From Oceanitalea stevensii (GTDB taxonomy: Bacteria; Actinomycetota; Actinomycetes; Actinomycetales; Actinomycetaceae): a DNA stretch of 64,000 nucleotides. The stretch covers positions 23,855-87,854 of the forward strand of contig NZ_JACSPO010000009.1 in assembly GCF_014837105.1 (NCBI RefSeq), read 5' to 3'. Numbering within the stretch: position 1 is the first letter of the stretch; each line of letters starts with the position of its first letter. A program made the position numbers and the translations under genes. A model generated the notes under the pieces. The model was given only the letters and a program-made list of their open reading frames with translations. It did not search any database and was not told where the DNA came from. Shown one piece after another: positions 25,816-34,412 of the stretch.

Positions 25816-25895
25816 CTGCGCACAGGTCCGCGCGAGGTGTCGGTGAGCGTCAGGTGTCCCGGCGTGTCGCGCGCGTGTCGCCAACCTGTGCGCAG
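25816..25895. repeat. Palindromic intergenic repeat family 2, copy 2
   Basis: The arms CTGCGCACAGGT (25816-25827) and ACCTGTGCGCAG (25884-25895) match copy 1 at 19.3 kb in sequence, spacing (80 bp overall) and interior (GTGTCCCGGC, GTGTCGCC). Outside the left arm another CCTGTCCCGGCAGGTGACGCC half-unit is present at about 25793-25813. It lies upstream of the P-type ATPase and downstream of the AMIN-like gene. Confidence 0.75.
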
Positions 25896-25946
25896 TTCCC
25901 GACGGCGGGTGACCGGGCGAGATGCCCGGCCACCCGCCGTCGTGCG

Positions 25947-26498
25947 CTACCAGCGGTGGGCGACGTCGATGACGAGTCGCGAGCCGGAGCCCGGGCCGTC
26001 GAGGACGAACACCCGGAAGGGCAGCCGGGCCCGCACGCCCAGGCCGATCGTCGTCTGGCCCTCGAAGCTCCCGCCCGAGGCGATCTGGCGGAAGGTCGAG
26101 TAGCCGCTGACGTTGCGCAGCTCCTTGCGGTTGGACGGGGTGTAGGTGCTGCGCCCCGTCACGGGGTCGTAGGTCGGGGCGTGCGCCACGACCTCGAGCT
26201 TGGCGCCGCCGCGCAGCGGGACACGCGCCCCGCTGCCCTCGGCGTACACCTGGTCGACGTAGCGGACGGAGTAGCCGCGCACGTCACCGCGGACGTCGAT
26301 GACCATGCGGTCGTAGCAGGAGTGCTCGCCCGCGCGGACGTTCGTGATCGACGTGAGGGCGGAGCCGGGGCTCTGCGCCTTGGCGAGCGAGCCCCACGTG
26401 ATGCCGCAGTAGGGGGCGGCCTGAGCCGAGGCGCCCATCGGGAGGACGAGTGCCAACCCGAGGACGAGTCCGAGGAGGAGTCTGGTCAAGCGCTTCAT
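25947..26498 (-). CDS. Secreted AMIN-like domain protein
   Basis: A 183-residue exported protein. The signal peptide (MKRLTRLLLGLVLGLALVLP..., cleavage near ASAQAAP, residue 28) is clear. The mature part (YCGITWGSLAKAQ, then RAGEHSCYDRMVIDVRGDVRGYSVRYVDQV, VVAHAPTYD, and DGPGSGSRLVIDVAHRW) matches the actinobacterial AMIN-like family, beta-rich domains related to AMIN peptidoglycan-targeting modules. Two cysteines could form a disulfide. The ATG at 26498 has AAAGGGGA before it; longer readings upstream lack a signal. The role is probably at the cell wall and unproven. Confidence 0.82.
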   Translation of the reverse strand: MKRLTRLLLGLVLGLALVLPMGASAQAAPYCGITWGSLAKAQSPGSALTSITNVRAGEHSCYDRMVIDVRGDVRGYSVRYVDQVYAEGSGARVPLRGGAKLEVVAHAPTYDPVTGRSTYTPSNRKELRNVSGYSTFRQIASGGSFEGQTTIGLGVRARLPFRVFVLDGPGSGSRLVIDVAHRW

Positions 26499-26602
26499 CG
26501 CGATCCCCTTTCCAGGGAGTACCGCGGGCGGCAGCGTGCTGCTCGTGGTGGCGCGCAACCTACTCCCGACGCCGGGCCGGCGGAAGGGCCGAAAGGGCAG
26601 TG

Positions 26603-26632
26603 TGTGCGCAACTGCACAGCGGGCAAAGTTGC
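26603..26632 (+). promoter_or_regulatory. Candidate TetR operator upstream of the TetR-MmpL pair
   Basis: TGTGC-N6-GCACA (26603-26618) and the overlapping GCAACT ... AGTTGC (26608-26613, 26627-26632) are nested inverted repeats about 33-60 bp before the tetR start. Autorepression of the tetR-MmpL unit is a reasonable reading, but the exact site is uncertain. Confidence 0.45.
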
Positions 26633-26664
26633 ACGCAGTGCATCGACGACTGAGACTCGGTTTT

Positions 26665-27276
26665 ATGTCCGAATCGACCGGCCGACGCGAGGTCAACAAG
26701 GCGCGCACGCGGCTCGCCCTCGTCGACGCGGCGCGCGAGCTGGCCCGTGAGCGCGGGCTCGACGACGTGACGGCCGAGGACATCGCCGACCGCGCCGGTG
26801 TCTCCCGGCGCACCTTCTTCAACTACTTCTCCGGCATCGAGGCGGTCGTCGCCGCCGGCCTGGCCGAGCCGCTCGAGCGGATGGCCGACGCGCTGCGCCG
26901 GCGCCCCGCGGAGGAGGAGCCGCTCGTCGCCATCGTCGCGGCCCTGCGCGAGGAACCGCTCGGGGCGGAGATCCTCCTCGGCTGGCTGCCCACGACGCCG
27001 GGCAGCTCGCTGCGCGGCCGCGAGCTCCAGCTGCGGGTGTGGCAGCACCACGAGGAGTGGCTCGTCGACGTCCTGCGCGAGCGCCTCGGCGAGGGCGACG
27101 ACCTGCGCGTCCGCTCCCTCGCCGCCGCCGTCATGGCGCTCTTCGAGACCGTCCAGCGGGCCTGGCTGCCGACCGCCGTCGGCCGCGACCCGCGCGACGC
27201 CGTCGCCGCCTTCAACGACACGCTCCTGCGGGTCCTCGCCCACGCCGACGCCGGGTGGCGCCGGCCCGCGTCCTGA
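26665..27276 (+). CDS. TetR-family regulator of the MmpL-like transporter
   Basis: A 203-residue TetR protein. The DNA-binding domain is KARTRLALVDAARELARERGLDDVTAEDIADRAGVSRRTFFNYF (residues about 12-55), with the RRTFFNYF variant common in actinobacterial regulators of membrane exporters. It lies 44 bp upstream of an MMPL gene on the same strand, and a palindrome sits before it, so it probably represses both. The ligand domain gives no clue to the inducer. A TTTT stretch right before the ATG leaves no good ribosome site; longer in-frame readings would overlap the palindrome. Confidence 0.88.
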   Translation: MSESTGRREVNKARTRLALVDAARELARERGLDDVTAEDIADRAGVSRRTFFNYFSGIEAVVAAGLAEPLERMADALRRRPAEEEPLVAIVAALREEPLGAEILLGWLPTTPGSSLRGRELQLRVWQHHEEWLVDVLRERLGEGDDLRVRSLAAAVMALFETVQRAWLPTAVGRDPRDAVAAFNDTLLRVLAHADAGWRRPAS

Positions 27277-27320
27277 CGTCCCCTTTCTCCCAGCACCACC
27301 ACATCCCGGAAGGAACCCCT

Positions 27321-29894
27321 GTGGCTTCACTCCTGCACCGCCTCGGACGATGGAGCGCCCAGCACCGCTGGGCGACCGTCATCACGTGGCTCGTCGTCAT
27401 CGCGCTCGCCGCGACGGGCGCCGCCACGCTCAGTGAGCCGCTGAGCGACGAGTTCAGCATCCCCGGCAGCCGGTTCCAGGTGGTGCTCGACGACCTCCAG
27501 GAGGAGATCCCCGAGGCCGCCGCGGGCATCGGCACGGTCACCTTCTCCGCCGAGGACGGCTTCACCGACGAGCAGCAGGCCGCCGTCGCCGACGTCACCG
27601 AGCAGTGGAGCGCGCTCGACGGCGTCGTCGGGTCGATGGACCCCTTCGCCACCCAGGAGCAGCTCGACGGCAGCCTCGACGAGATCGAGGCCGGCCGGGC
27701 CGAGCTCGAGGCGGGCCGTGCGCAGCTCGACGAGGGCCGCACCGAGCTCGCCGCCGGGCGCGAGCAGCTCGAGGCCGCCGAGGCCGAGCTCGCCGCGGGC
27801 CGGGAGCAGCTCGAGGCCCAGCGCGCCGAGCTCGAGGCCTCCATCGACATGATGCCGCCGGCCATGGCCGCCGGGGCCGAGGAGCAGCTCGCCGCCGCCG
27901 AGGCCGAGCTGGCCGCCGGCGAGGAGCAGCTCGCCGCCAGCCGCGCCGAGCTCGAGGCGGGCGAGGAGGAGCTCGCCGCCGCCGAGGCCGAGATCACCGC
28001 GGGGGAGACCCAGCTCGACCAGGGCGAGCGGCTCGCCGAGCTCACCTCCGGGCTGCGCCAGGTCTCGGAGAACGGCACCGTCGCCATGACGCAGGTGCAG
28101 TTCGAGTCCTCGGGCGGTCAGCTCGACCCCGAGGTCACCGCCCAGGTGCAGGAGATCGGTGACACGCTCGCCGACGAGGGCATCGAGGTGAACTACAGCG
28201 CGGAGATCGTCTCCGACATCTCCTCCATCCTCGGCCCGGCCGAGGTCGTGGGCGTCGTCGTCGCCGTCGTCGTCCTCCTCGTCCTGCTCGGCTCCCTGCT
28301 CGCCGCGGGTCTGCCGCTCCTCACCGCGCTCGTCGGCGTCGGTGTCGGCGTCGGGGCGTCGCTCGCGCTGAGTGGCGTCGTCGAGATGACCAGCGTGACC
28401 CCCGCCCTCGCGCTCATGCTCGGCATGGCCGTGGGCATCGACTACTCCCTGTTCATCCTCAACCGCCACCGGATGCAGCTCGCCGACGGCATGGGCGTGC
28501 GGGACTCGATCGCCCTCGCCACCGGCACCGCCGGCAACGCGGTCACCTTCGCCGGTGCGACGGTCGTCATCGCGCTCGCCGCGCTCGGCCTCACCGGCAT
28601 CCCGTTCCTCGGCGTCATGGGCTACGTCGCCGCGGGCACCGTCGTCGTCGCCGTCCTCGCGGCGGTCACGCTCACCCCCGCGCTGCTGTCCTTCCTCGGG
28701 GAGCGGGTCCTGCCGGCGAAGCAGCGCACGCGCCTCGAGCGCAAGAACGGCGCGGACTCCCGGGGCTGGGCCTACAAGGTCCAGCAGCACCCGTGGCTCG
28801 CGATCATCGGCGTCGTCGCCATCACCGGCCTCCTCGCCATCCCCACCACCCAGCTCCGCCTCGGGCTGCCCGACGGCAGCCAGGAGCCGGCTGGCTCGAC
28901 CGCCTACCGCACCTACGACCTCATCCGGGACAACTTCGGGGCGGGCGCGAACGGCCCGATCATCGGCGTCGCCACGCTCGCGGAGCCGACGCAGGACGAG
29001 GCGGCCCTCACCGAGACCCAGCTCGACATCGCCGAGGACCTCCTCGCCGTCGACGGCGTCCAGTACGTCGTGCCCTTCGGGACGAGCGAGGACGGCGACA
29101 CCCTCGCCTTCCAGATCATGCCCGCCGACGGCCCCTCCGAGGAGTCGACTGTCGCGCTGGTCAACACGCTGCTCGACGGCGAGGACGAGCTCGGGGCCGC
29201 GCACGACGTCGAGATGGGCTACACCGGGCAGACGGTCGCGAACATCGACATCTCCGACCAGCTGGCCGACGCCCTGCCGATCTACCTGCTCGTCGTCGTC
29301 GGCCTCTCACTCGTCCTCCTGCTCCTCGTGTTCCGCTCGATCTGGGTGCCGCTGCTCGCCTCCGTGGGCTTCCTCCTCACGGTGGTCGCATCCTTCGGTG
29401 CCGTCGTCGCGGTGTACCAGCTCGGGTTCCTCTCCGACCTGTTCGGGGTCAACGAGGCGGGGCCGATCCTCAGCTTCCTGCCGGTGCTCCTCATCGGGGT
29501 GCTCTTCGGCCTGGCGATGGACTACCAGGTCTTCCTCGTCTCGGGGATGCGGGAGGCGCACGTCCACGGGGCCGACGCACGCGTCGCCGTCGTGCGTGGC
29601 TTCAACCAGAGCGCGCGGGTGGTCACCGCCGCGGCGATCATCATGGTCTCCGTCTTCGGCGGCTTCATCTTCGCCCACCTCGCGATGATCCGGCCGATCG
29701 GCTTCGGCCTCGCGTTCGGCGTCCTCATCGACGCCTTCCTCGTCCGGATGACCCTCACCCCGGCGGTGCTCAGCCTCCTCGGGGAGAAGGCGTGGTGGCT
29801 GCCGCGCTGGCTCGACAAGATTCTGCCGAACGTCGACGTCGAGGGCGCCAAGCTCGAGCGTCAGGTGGTCCAGGAGGAGCGCGCGACCGTCTAG
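27321..29894 (+). CDS. MMPL/RND-type membrane transporter with coiled-coil ectodomain
   Basis: An 857-residue RND transporter of the MmpL group. A first helix near 20-38 leads to an external domain. Residues about 124-237 form a strong coiled coil of 14-residue units (ELAAGREQLEAAEA) interrupted by a MMPPAM turn. Then come five helices with GMAVGIDYSLFILNRHR (proton-relay Asp-Tyr in helix 4), a second external domain (TYDLIRDNFGAGANG...) and five more helices with LFGLAMDYQVFLVSGMREA. MmpL proteins export lipids or hydrophobic compounds using the proton gradient; the cargo here is unknown. GTG start with GGAAGGA upstream. Adjacent TetR control suggests induced efflux or envelope assembly. A strong terminator follows. 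Confidence 0.9.
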   Translation: MASLLHRLGRWSAQHRWATVITWLVVIALAATGAATLSEPLSDEFSIPGSRFQVVLDDLQEEIPEAAAGIGTVTFSAEDGFTDEQQAAVADVTEQWSALDGVVGSMDPFATQEQLDGSLDEIEAGRAELEAGRAQLDEGRTELAAGREQLEAAEAELAAGREQLEAQRAELEASIDMMPPAMAAGAEEQLAAAEAELAAGEEQLAASRAELEAGEEELAAAEAEITAGETQLDQGERLAELTSGLRQVSENGTVAMTQVQFESSGGQLDPEVTAQVQEIGDTLADEGIEVNYSAEIVSDISSILGPAEVVGVVVAVVVLLVLLGSLLAAGLPLLTALVGVGVGVGASLALSGVVEMTSVTPALALMLGMAVGIDYSLFILNRHRMQLADGMGVRDSIALATGTAGNAVTFAGATVVIALAALGLTGIPFLGVMGYVAAGTVVVAVLAAVTLTPALLSFLGERVLPAKQRTRLERKNGADSRGWAYKVQQHPWLAIIGVVAITGLLAIPTTQLRLGLPDGSQEPAGSTAYRTYDLIRDNFGAGANGPIIGVATLAEPTQDEAALTETQLDIAEDLLAVDGVQYVVPFGTSEDGDTLAFQIMPADGPSEESTVALVNTLLDGEDELGAAHDVEMGYTGQTVANIDISDQLADALPIYLLVVVGLSLVLLLLVFRSIWVPLLASVGFLLTVVASFGAVVAVYQLGFLSDLFGVNEAGPILSFLPVLLIGVLFGLAMDYQVFLVSGMREAHVHGADARVAVVRGFNQSARVVTAAAIIMVSVFGGFIFAHLAMIRPIGFGLAFGVLIDAFLVRMTLTPAVLSLLGEKAWWLPRWLDKILPNVDVEGAKLERQVVQEERATV
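27690..28030 (+). repeat. Coding repeat for coiled coil (14-residue units)
   Basis: GAGCTCGCCGCCGG/GAGCAGCTCGAGG-type 42-bp units recur here, encoding E-L-x-A-G-R-x-Q-L-E-A-x-x-A. A hinge at about 27843-27880 splits the run into two antiparallel halves, consistent with a helical hairpin projecting outside the membrane. Confidence 0.7.
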
Positions 29895-29909
29895 GTCCCC
29901 GCTCGTCGA

Positions 29910-29943
29910 GGGTGCGGGTCCCGCCGAGGCGGGGTCCGCACCC
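29910..29943. terminator. Rho-independent terminator between MmpL and nnrD
   Basis: GGGTGCGG (29910-29917) pairs with CCGCACCC (29936-29943), with a nested CCCGCC/GGCGGG stem and TTT just after. It is the most classical terminator in the window and serves the convergent plus-strand MmpL gene, possibly both strands. Confidence 0.85.
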
Positions 29944-29956
29944 TTTCGCGTGCGGT

Positions 29957-30823
29957 CTAGGTGCCGCCGAGCTCCTCGAGGACGGTGGGGAGGACGTCGA
30001 GGAGCTCGCGGGCCAGGTAGCCGACGCCGCCGACCGTGCCGGCGACGCGGTCCCCGGCCGCGGAGTGGAGGTGGGTGCCCCAGGCGGCGGCCTGCCCCGG
30101 CTCGGCGCCGCGGGCGAGCAGCCCGGCGACGGCGCCGGCGAGGACGTCACCGCTGCCCGAGGTGCCGAGCCCGCGGTTGCCCGCCACCTTGCGCCACAGC
30201 CGCCCGTCCGCGGCGACGACGTCCTCGCAGGTCACCGCGGCGCCGTAGCGCTCGGTGACGGTGCGGACGGCGCCCGGGAGGTCGTCGTCGGGGACGTCCT
30301 CGACGTCGAGCAGGTGGGCGATCTCGTCGGCGTTCGGCGTGAGGACGAGGCGGCCGCGCAGGGACGGGGCGAGGTCCTCCAGGCGCGGCAGGACCCCGAC
30401 GGCGAAGGCGTCGAGGACGAGCGGGACGTCGTCGTCCACGCGCTCGAGCACCCCGGTGAGCAGGGTGACCGTGCTGTCCGGGTCGCTGAGACCGGGGCCC
30501 GCGAGGACGGCGGACGCGCGGGCGAGCTTGTGCTCCAGCGGCTCGAGCCCGCCGCCGGTGAGCGTCCCGCCGTCGTCCTCCTCGAGCGCGGTCACCCCCG
30601 CCTCCGGGACGGCGACGGCGAGGGCCGGCGCCACCGAGGCGGCCACGGCGACCGAGAGCTTGCCGGCGCCCACGCGCAGCGCCGCGAGCCCGGAGAGGAG
30701 GACCGCGCCGGGGGACCCCGGGGAGCCGCCGACGACGACGACCGCGCCGCGGGCGTACTTGCCGCGCCCCGGCTCGGGCAGCGGCCACCCGCGCAGGACC
30801 TCGGGCGTGAGCTCGGTCGTCAC
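29957..30823 (-). CDS. nnrD: ADP-dependent NAD(P)H-hydrate dehydratase
   Basis: A 288-residue ribokinase-fold enzyme that repairs damaged NADHX/NADPHX using ADP. Visible are GRGKYARGAVVVVGGSPGSPGAVLLSGLAALRVGAGK (substrate end), LAGPGL, VLDAFAV, LTPNADEIAHLL and the nucleotide-binding VAGNRGLGTSGSGDVLAGAVAGLLARG. The usual epimerase (NnrE, YjeF N-terminal domain) is missing: this is the single-domain form. GTG start at 30823 overlaps the stop of the histidine phosphatase gene (GTGA), so the two are one operon. Confidence 0.92.
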   Translation of the reverse strand: MTTELTPEVLRGWPLPEPGRGKYARGAVVVVGGSPGSPGAVLLSGLAALRVGAGKLSVAVAASVAPALAVAVPEAGVTALEEDDGGTLTGGGLEPLEHKLARASAVLAGPGLSDPDSTVTLLTGVLERVDDDVPLVLDAFAVGVLPRLEDLAPSLRGRLVLTPNADEIAHLLDVEDVPDDDLPGAVRTVTERYGAAVTCEDVVAADGRLWRKVAGNRGLGTSGSGDVLAGAVAGLLARGAEPGQAAAWGTHLHSAAGDRVAGTVGGVGYLARELLDVLPTVLEELGGT

Positions 30824-31584
30824 CGGACCTCGCCCGCCTCGTGCTCGACGGCCTGCTCGTCGGACGGCGAGTGCTGGGCGGTCACCGGGACGCCCCGGTC
30901 ACGGAGGTGGTCCGCGGAGTTGAACTCGGCGAGCGTCCAGCGGTCCTCGTCCTCCTCGCGGACGAGGCGGGTGACCGCGGCGTTGCGCACGAACTGGGTG
31001 CGGCTGACCTCGAGGACGCTCGCCTCGTCCATCTCCTCGCACACGTAGCGGAAGACGAGGAGCACGGCGTCGTGGCAGGTGATGAGGACGCGGCGGTGGC
31101 GGCGCTGGCGCTCGAGGTCGGCGAGGAGCGAGCGCACGCGCAGGGCGATGTCGGCCCACGACTCCCCGCCCGAGGGGCGGTAGTAGAACTTCCCGTGCCA
31201 CTCCCGGCGCTCGGCCTCCTCCGGGAAGCGCTTGCGGATGCCGGCGGTCGTGAGGGTGTCGGTGATGCCGAGGTCCCGGTCGCGCAGCCGCTCGTCGAGG
31301 CGCACCGGCACGTCGAGGCCGGCGACGTCCAGCGCGGTCAGCGCCGTGTCGTGGGCGCGGCGGAACGGGGAGGACCACACGGCGTCGGGGCGGTCCGCGG
31401 CGGGGAGCTCGGCGAGCCACCGGCCCAGCGCCTGGGCCTGCTCGACGCCGGTGGGCGAGAGCTCGACGTCGGCGTCCCGAGCCGGGACGTCGATGACCTC
31501 GGCGCCCGTCTGCCGGGCCCGCGCGGCGGCGACGTTCCCCAGGCTCTCCCCGTGGCGGACGAGTATCAGCTCGGTAGCACCCAT
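30820..31584 (-). CDS. Histidine phosphatase superfamily protein
   Basis: A 254-residue phosphoglycerate-mutase-like phosphatase. The catalytic RHG motif is LILVRHGESLGN (His at about 10), with VWSSPFRRAHDTA for the second phosphate arginine, the acid residue region RDRDLGITD and the second histidine in VLITCHDAVLL. The substrate is not defined; such proteins act on phosphosugars, phospholipids or small phosphoesters. The ATG at 31584 is preferred over TTG three codons upstream. First gene of the operon with nnrD, divergent from the PH-domain pair. Confidence 0.87.
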   Translation of the reverse strand: MGATELILVRHGESLGNVAAARARQTGAEVIDVPARDADVELSPTGVEQAQALGRWLAELPAADRPDAVWSSPFRRAHDTALTALDVAGLDVPVRLDERLRDRDLGITDTLTTAGIRKRFPEEAERREWHGKFYYRPSGGESWADIALRVRSLLADLERQRRHRRVLITCHDAVLLVFRYVCEEMDEASVLEVSRTQFVRNAAVTRLVREEDEDRWTLAEFNSADHLRDRGVPVTAQHSPSDEQAVEHEAGEVR

Positions 31585-31735
31585 GGGCGGCAACGTAACC
31601 GAGCCGTCCGCCGCCCGCTCGCGGTGGTGGGCCGCGGGTCGAGCCTCGAGGACGACCCGTCCTGGCCTTGAGGCTGATGGAGCGGCACTGCGACCTCTCT
31701 AGTGTGGTGGCCGATCCCCGGACCAAGGAGCCCCT

Positions 31736-32251
31736 GTGCCCGAGCACGAGACCACGCCCGCCGCGCCCGGCGCACCCCGCCCTCCGCGCCACCGAGTCGC
31801 CCCGCGGGCACGCACCTACTGGCTGCTCTCGCGCGCGACCGTCCTCGTCGTCGGCTGGGTCCTCACCCTCGTCCCGGCCGCGCTGTGGGAGGGCGGGCGG
31901 ACGTGGCTGCTCGTCGCGGCCGGCGCGCTCACGGTCCTGCTGCTCCCCGCCGTCGTCCTCGCGCCGTGGCTGCGGTACCGCACCCACCGGTGGGAGGCGA
32001 CCGGCACCGCCGTCTACTCCCGCACCGGGTGGCTGGGCCGGGAGTGGCGGATCGCGCCGCTCTCGCGCGTGCAGACGGTCGAGGCCAAGCGCAACCTCCT
32101 GCACCGGGCGCTCGGGCTGGCCGCCGTCTCGGTGACGACCGGGTCCGCGCAGGGCGCCGTCCAGATCGAGGGGCTCCAGGCGGAGGTGGCCGAGGATCTC
32201 GTCACCCAGCTCACCGACGCCGTCGCCCGCACCCAGGGGGACGCGACATGA
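31736..32251 (+). CDS. YdbS-like bacterial PH-domain membrane protein
   Basis: A 171-residue membrane protein with two adjacent hydrophobic helices (about 30-50 and 58-78) followed by a bPH2 domain: RWEATGTAVYSRTGWLGREWRIAPLSRVQTVEAKRNLLHRALGLAAVSVTT. The pattern 'RIxPLSRVQTVE...LHRALGLA.V.V.T' is diagnostic of YdbS. It overlaps the next gene by 4 bp (ATGA); ydbS-ydbT pairs are common and of unproven function, thought to affect the envelope. GTG start with AAGGAG 5 bp upstream. Confidence 0.85.
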   Translation: MPEHETTPAAPGAPRPPRHRVAPRARTYWLLSRATVLVVGWVLTLVPAALWEGGRTWLLVAAGALTVLLLPAVVLAPWLRYRTHRWEATGTAVYSRTGWLGREWRIAPLSRVQTVEAKRNLLHRALGLAAVSVTTGSAQGAVQIEGLQAEVAEDLVTQLTDAVARTQGDAT

Positions 32252-33786
32252 CCGGTGCGCTCACCGACGAGGACGTCCTCGACGACGACGGCGCCACCGA
32301 CGTCCCGTGGCAGCGGCTCAGCCTGCGGGTCGTCCCGGCGGCGCTCCTGCGGATGCTCGTGCGGCTCGTCCCGGCGGCCGCCGGCTGGTGGTTCTTCAAC
32401 ACCGACAACGACACCGCGCGGTACACCGTCGTCGCGCTCGCCGTCCTCGCGGTGCTCAACCCGCTGAACCAGGCGCTCAACTACCTCAAGGTCCGCTACC
32501 GGCTCACCGGCGAGGAGCTGCAGCACACGACCGGGCTGCTCGTGCGCCGCAGCAACCGCATCGCCCTGCACCGCATCCGCACCGTCGACATCACCGCGCC
32601 GCTGAGCAACCGGCTCCTCGGGCTGGCCGTGCTGCGGGTGGGCACGGGCGGCAACTCCTTCACCCGCGAGGGAACGGTCGCGCTCGACGGGCTCCCGCGG
32701 GACACGGCGCTGCGCCTGCGCGCCGAGCTGCTGCGCCGCAGCGGGCAGGACGTCGCCTCCACCGTGGACCCGCGCCTCGCGGAGGCCGGCGGTGAGGAGG
32801 TGCAGACGCTGCGCCGGCGCTGGGTCGTCTACCAGATGTTCGGGGCGTGGCTCCTCGCGGGGCCGGTCTCGGTGATCGGCACCGTCTACGGCTTCGCCTC
32901 CCTGTTCGGCCGGGAGGAGTGGATCGGGGAGCAGGCGATGAGCGTCGTCGACCGGGTGCCGTGGGCCGCGTGGGCCGCCACCTCCCTCGTCCTCGTCGTG
33001 CTCCTGGGGATCGCGGCCGGTGCCGTCACCTTCACCGAGGCGTGGTGGGGCTACCGGCTCGTACGCGAGCCCGGCGGCCGCTTCCTCGCCACCCGCGGGC
33101 TGCTCACCACCCGCTCCTTCACCGCAGACCAGGAGCGCCTGCGCGGCGTCACCGTGTCCCGGGGCCTGCTCACGCGGCTGCTCGGGGGCGCCCGGCTCTC
33201 CCCGGTGATGACCGGCGTGAGCCTCGCGCAGATGATGAGCGAGAGCTCCTCGATGCTGCCGGCCACCACGCGTGACGTCGCCGTGCGGGTCGCCAACGTC
33301 CTGCTCGGCCACCCCGTGCTGGACGACGACGTCGCCCCGGTGGGCGGGCCGCTGCGCGCCCACCCGCCCGTCGCCCGTCGTCGGGCCGTCGTGCGGTACC
33401 TGCTCGCGACGGCGGTGCTGGCCACCGGGCTCGGCGCCGGCGTCGCCTGGGCCGGGTGGAGCGCCTGGCTGCTGCTCGTACCGGCGACGCTCGTGCCGGT
33501 CTGCGTGGTTGCCGGGCGCGGGTACTACCGGGCGCTGGGCCACCGCCTGGACGGGGAGTACCTCTACCTCCAGCGCGGCTGGTTCAGCCGGCGGACCGAC
33601 GCCCTCCAGGTCCGCGGGATCAACGGCGCGCACGTCACGCAGTCCCTGGTCCAGCGGCTGCTCGGGCTGGCGACCCTCCGGGTGACGACCGCCGCGGGGG
33701 AGCAGGGCTACCTCGGGGTGGACATGGCCCTCGGCGACGCCGCGGCGCTCGCGGAGGCGGTGACGGAGGAGCGGGTCGTCGCCTGA
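32248..33786 (+). CDS. YdbT-like PH-domain membrane protein
   Basis: A 512-residue multi-pass protein with three bPH2 domains, as in YdbT. Repeated signature segments are visible: VRYRLTGEELQHTTGLLVRRSNRIALHRIRTVDIT...LLGLAVLRVGT, LATRGLLTTRSFTADQERLRGVTVS...LLGGARLSPVM, and LYLQRGWFSRRTDALQVRGINGAHVTQS...LLGLATLRVTTA. Four to six helices separate them. It partners the YdbS-like gene by an ATGA overlap. The function is unknown. A REP-like arm follows 15 bp after its stop. Confidence 0.86.
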   Translation: MTGALTDEDVLDDDGATDVPWQRLSLRVVPAALLRMLVRLVPAAAGWWFFNTDNDTARYTVVALAVLAVLNPLNQALNYLKVRYRLTGEELQHTTGLLVRRSNRIALHRIRTVDITAPLSNRLLGLAVLRVGTGGNSFTREGTVALDGLPRDTALRLRAELLRRSGQDVASTVDPRLAEAGGEEVQTLRRRWVVYQMFGAWLLAGPVSVIGTVYGFASLFGREEWIGEQAMSVVDRVPWAAWAATSLVLVVLLGIAAGAVTFTEAWWGYRLVREPGGRFLATRGLLTTRSFTADQERLRGVTVSRGLLTRLLGGARLSPVMTGVSLAQMMSESSSMLPATTRDVAVRVANVLLGHPVLDDDVAPVGGPLRAHPPVARRRAVVRYLLATAVLATGLGAGVAWAGWSAWLLLVPATLVPVCVVAGRGYYRALGHRLDGEYLYLQRGWFSRRTDALQVRGINGAHVTQSLVQRLLGLATLRVTTAAGEQGYLGVDMALGDAAALAEAVTEERVVA

Positions 33787-33801
33787 CGGCCCCCCTTTCG
33801 C

Positions 33802-33822
33802 GCCGAGCGCTGAGTTGTTACC
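33802..33822 (+). repeat. REP-like element, single arm (type A)
   Basis: GCCGAGCGCTGAGTTGTTAC plus C matches the type A arm seen paired at 52967-53037, preceded by a C-rich tract. It lies between the ydbT-like stop and the VOC gene. Confidence 0.75.
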
Positions 33823-33878
33823 CGCCCGCCCACGCTCGCGCCGTGCCAAACTCCCAGGACGAGACCCGAGGAGGAGCC

Positions 33879-34283
33879 ATGGCCCTGCGCTGGTACAGCG
33901 TCGTCGTCGACTGCCGGGACCCGCGCGCGCTCGCGGCGTGGTGGGCGCAGGTGCTCGGGTGGATGACGGTGTTCGAGGCCGACGACGAGGTCGTCATCGT
34001 CCCGCAGCACTTCGCCGACGAGGGCTACTTCACCCGGGTCCCGCCGCGGGAACGGGGCCAGGGACTCGTCTTCGTCCCCGTGCCCGAGGGGAAGACGGTG
34101 AAGAACCGTCTCCACATCGACCTCGCGCCCGAGGCCGACGACGACCAGGACGCCGAGGTGCAGCGGCTGCTGGACGCCGGCGCCCGGCGCGTGGACGTGG
34201 GGCAGGGCCCGGACGTCACGTGGGTCGTGCTCGCCGACCCCGAGGGCAACGAGTTCTGCGTCCTCAGCCCGCGCGACCTCTGA
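33879..34283 (+). CDS. VOC-family protein
   Basis: A 134-residue protein of the VOC/Glyoxalase_6 type. MALRWYSVVVDCRDPRALAAWWAQVLGW starts the first module; NRLHIDLAPEADDDQDAEVQRLLDAGA starts the second, and VVLADPEGNEFCVL ends it, with the conserved glutamate. Such single-domain proteins are often annotated as glyoxalase-like but rarely characterised. GAGGAGGAG precedes the ATG. A long-arm palindrome lies after the stop. Function unknown. Confidence 0.85.
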   Translation: MALRWYSVVVDCRDPRALAAWWAQVLGWMTVFEADDEVVIVPQHFADEGYFTRVPPRERGQGLVFVPVPEGKTVKNRLHIDLAPEADDDQDAEVQRLLDAGARRVDVGQGPDVTWVVLADPEGNEFCVLSPRDL

Positions 34284-34309
34284 CGCCCTCACCGGCGGGA
34301 CCACTGACC

Positions 34310-34392
34310 CGTGCCACAAGGGCGGCCGGCCCGCCGCGGCACGCCGTGCGCCGGCGCGCGGGCATCCGCGTGTCGAGGCCCGTTGTGGCACG
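34310..34392. terminator. Long-arm palindrome between convergent genes
   Basis: CGTGCCACAA (34310-34319) and TTGTGGCACG (34383-34392) are perfect complements, extending with one gap to GGGC/GCCC. The interior contains further GC hairpins such as GGCACGCC/GGCG. It occupies most of the 129-bp gap between the VOC gene and the minus-strand flavoprotein. It is probably a bidirectional terminator or an unrelated repeat. Confidence 0.5.
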
Positions 34393-34412
34393 CTCCTGGT
34401 CGGCTGCCGTGC

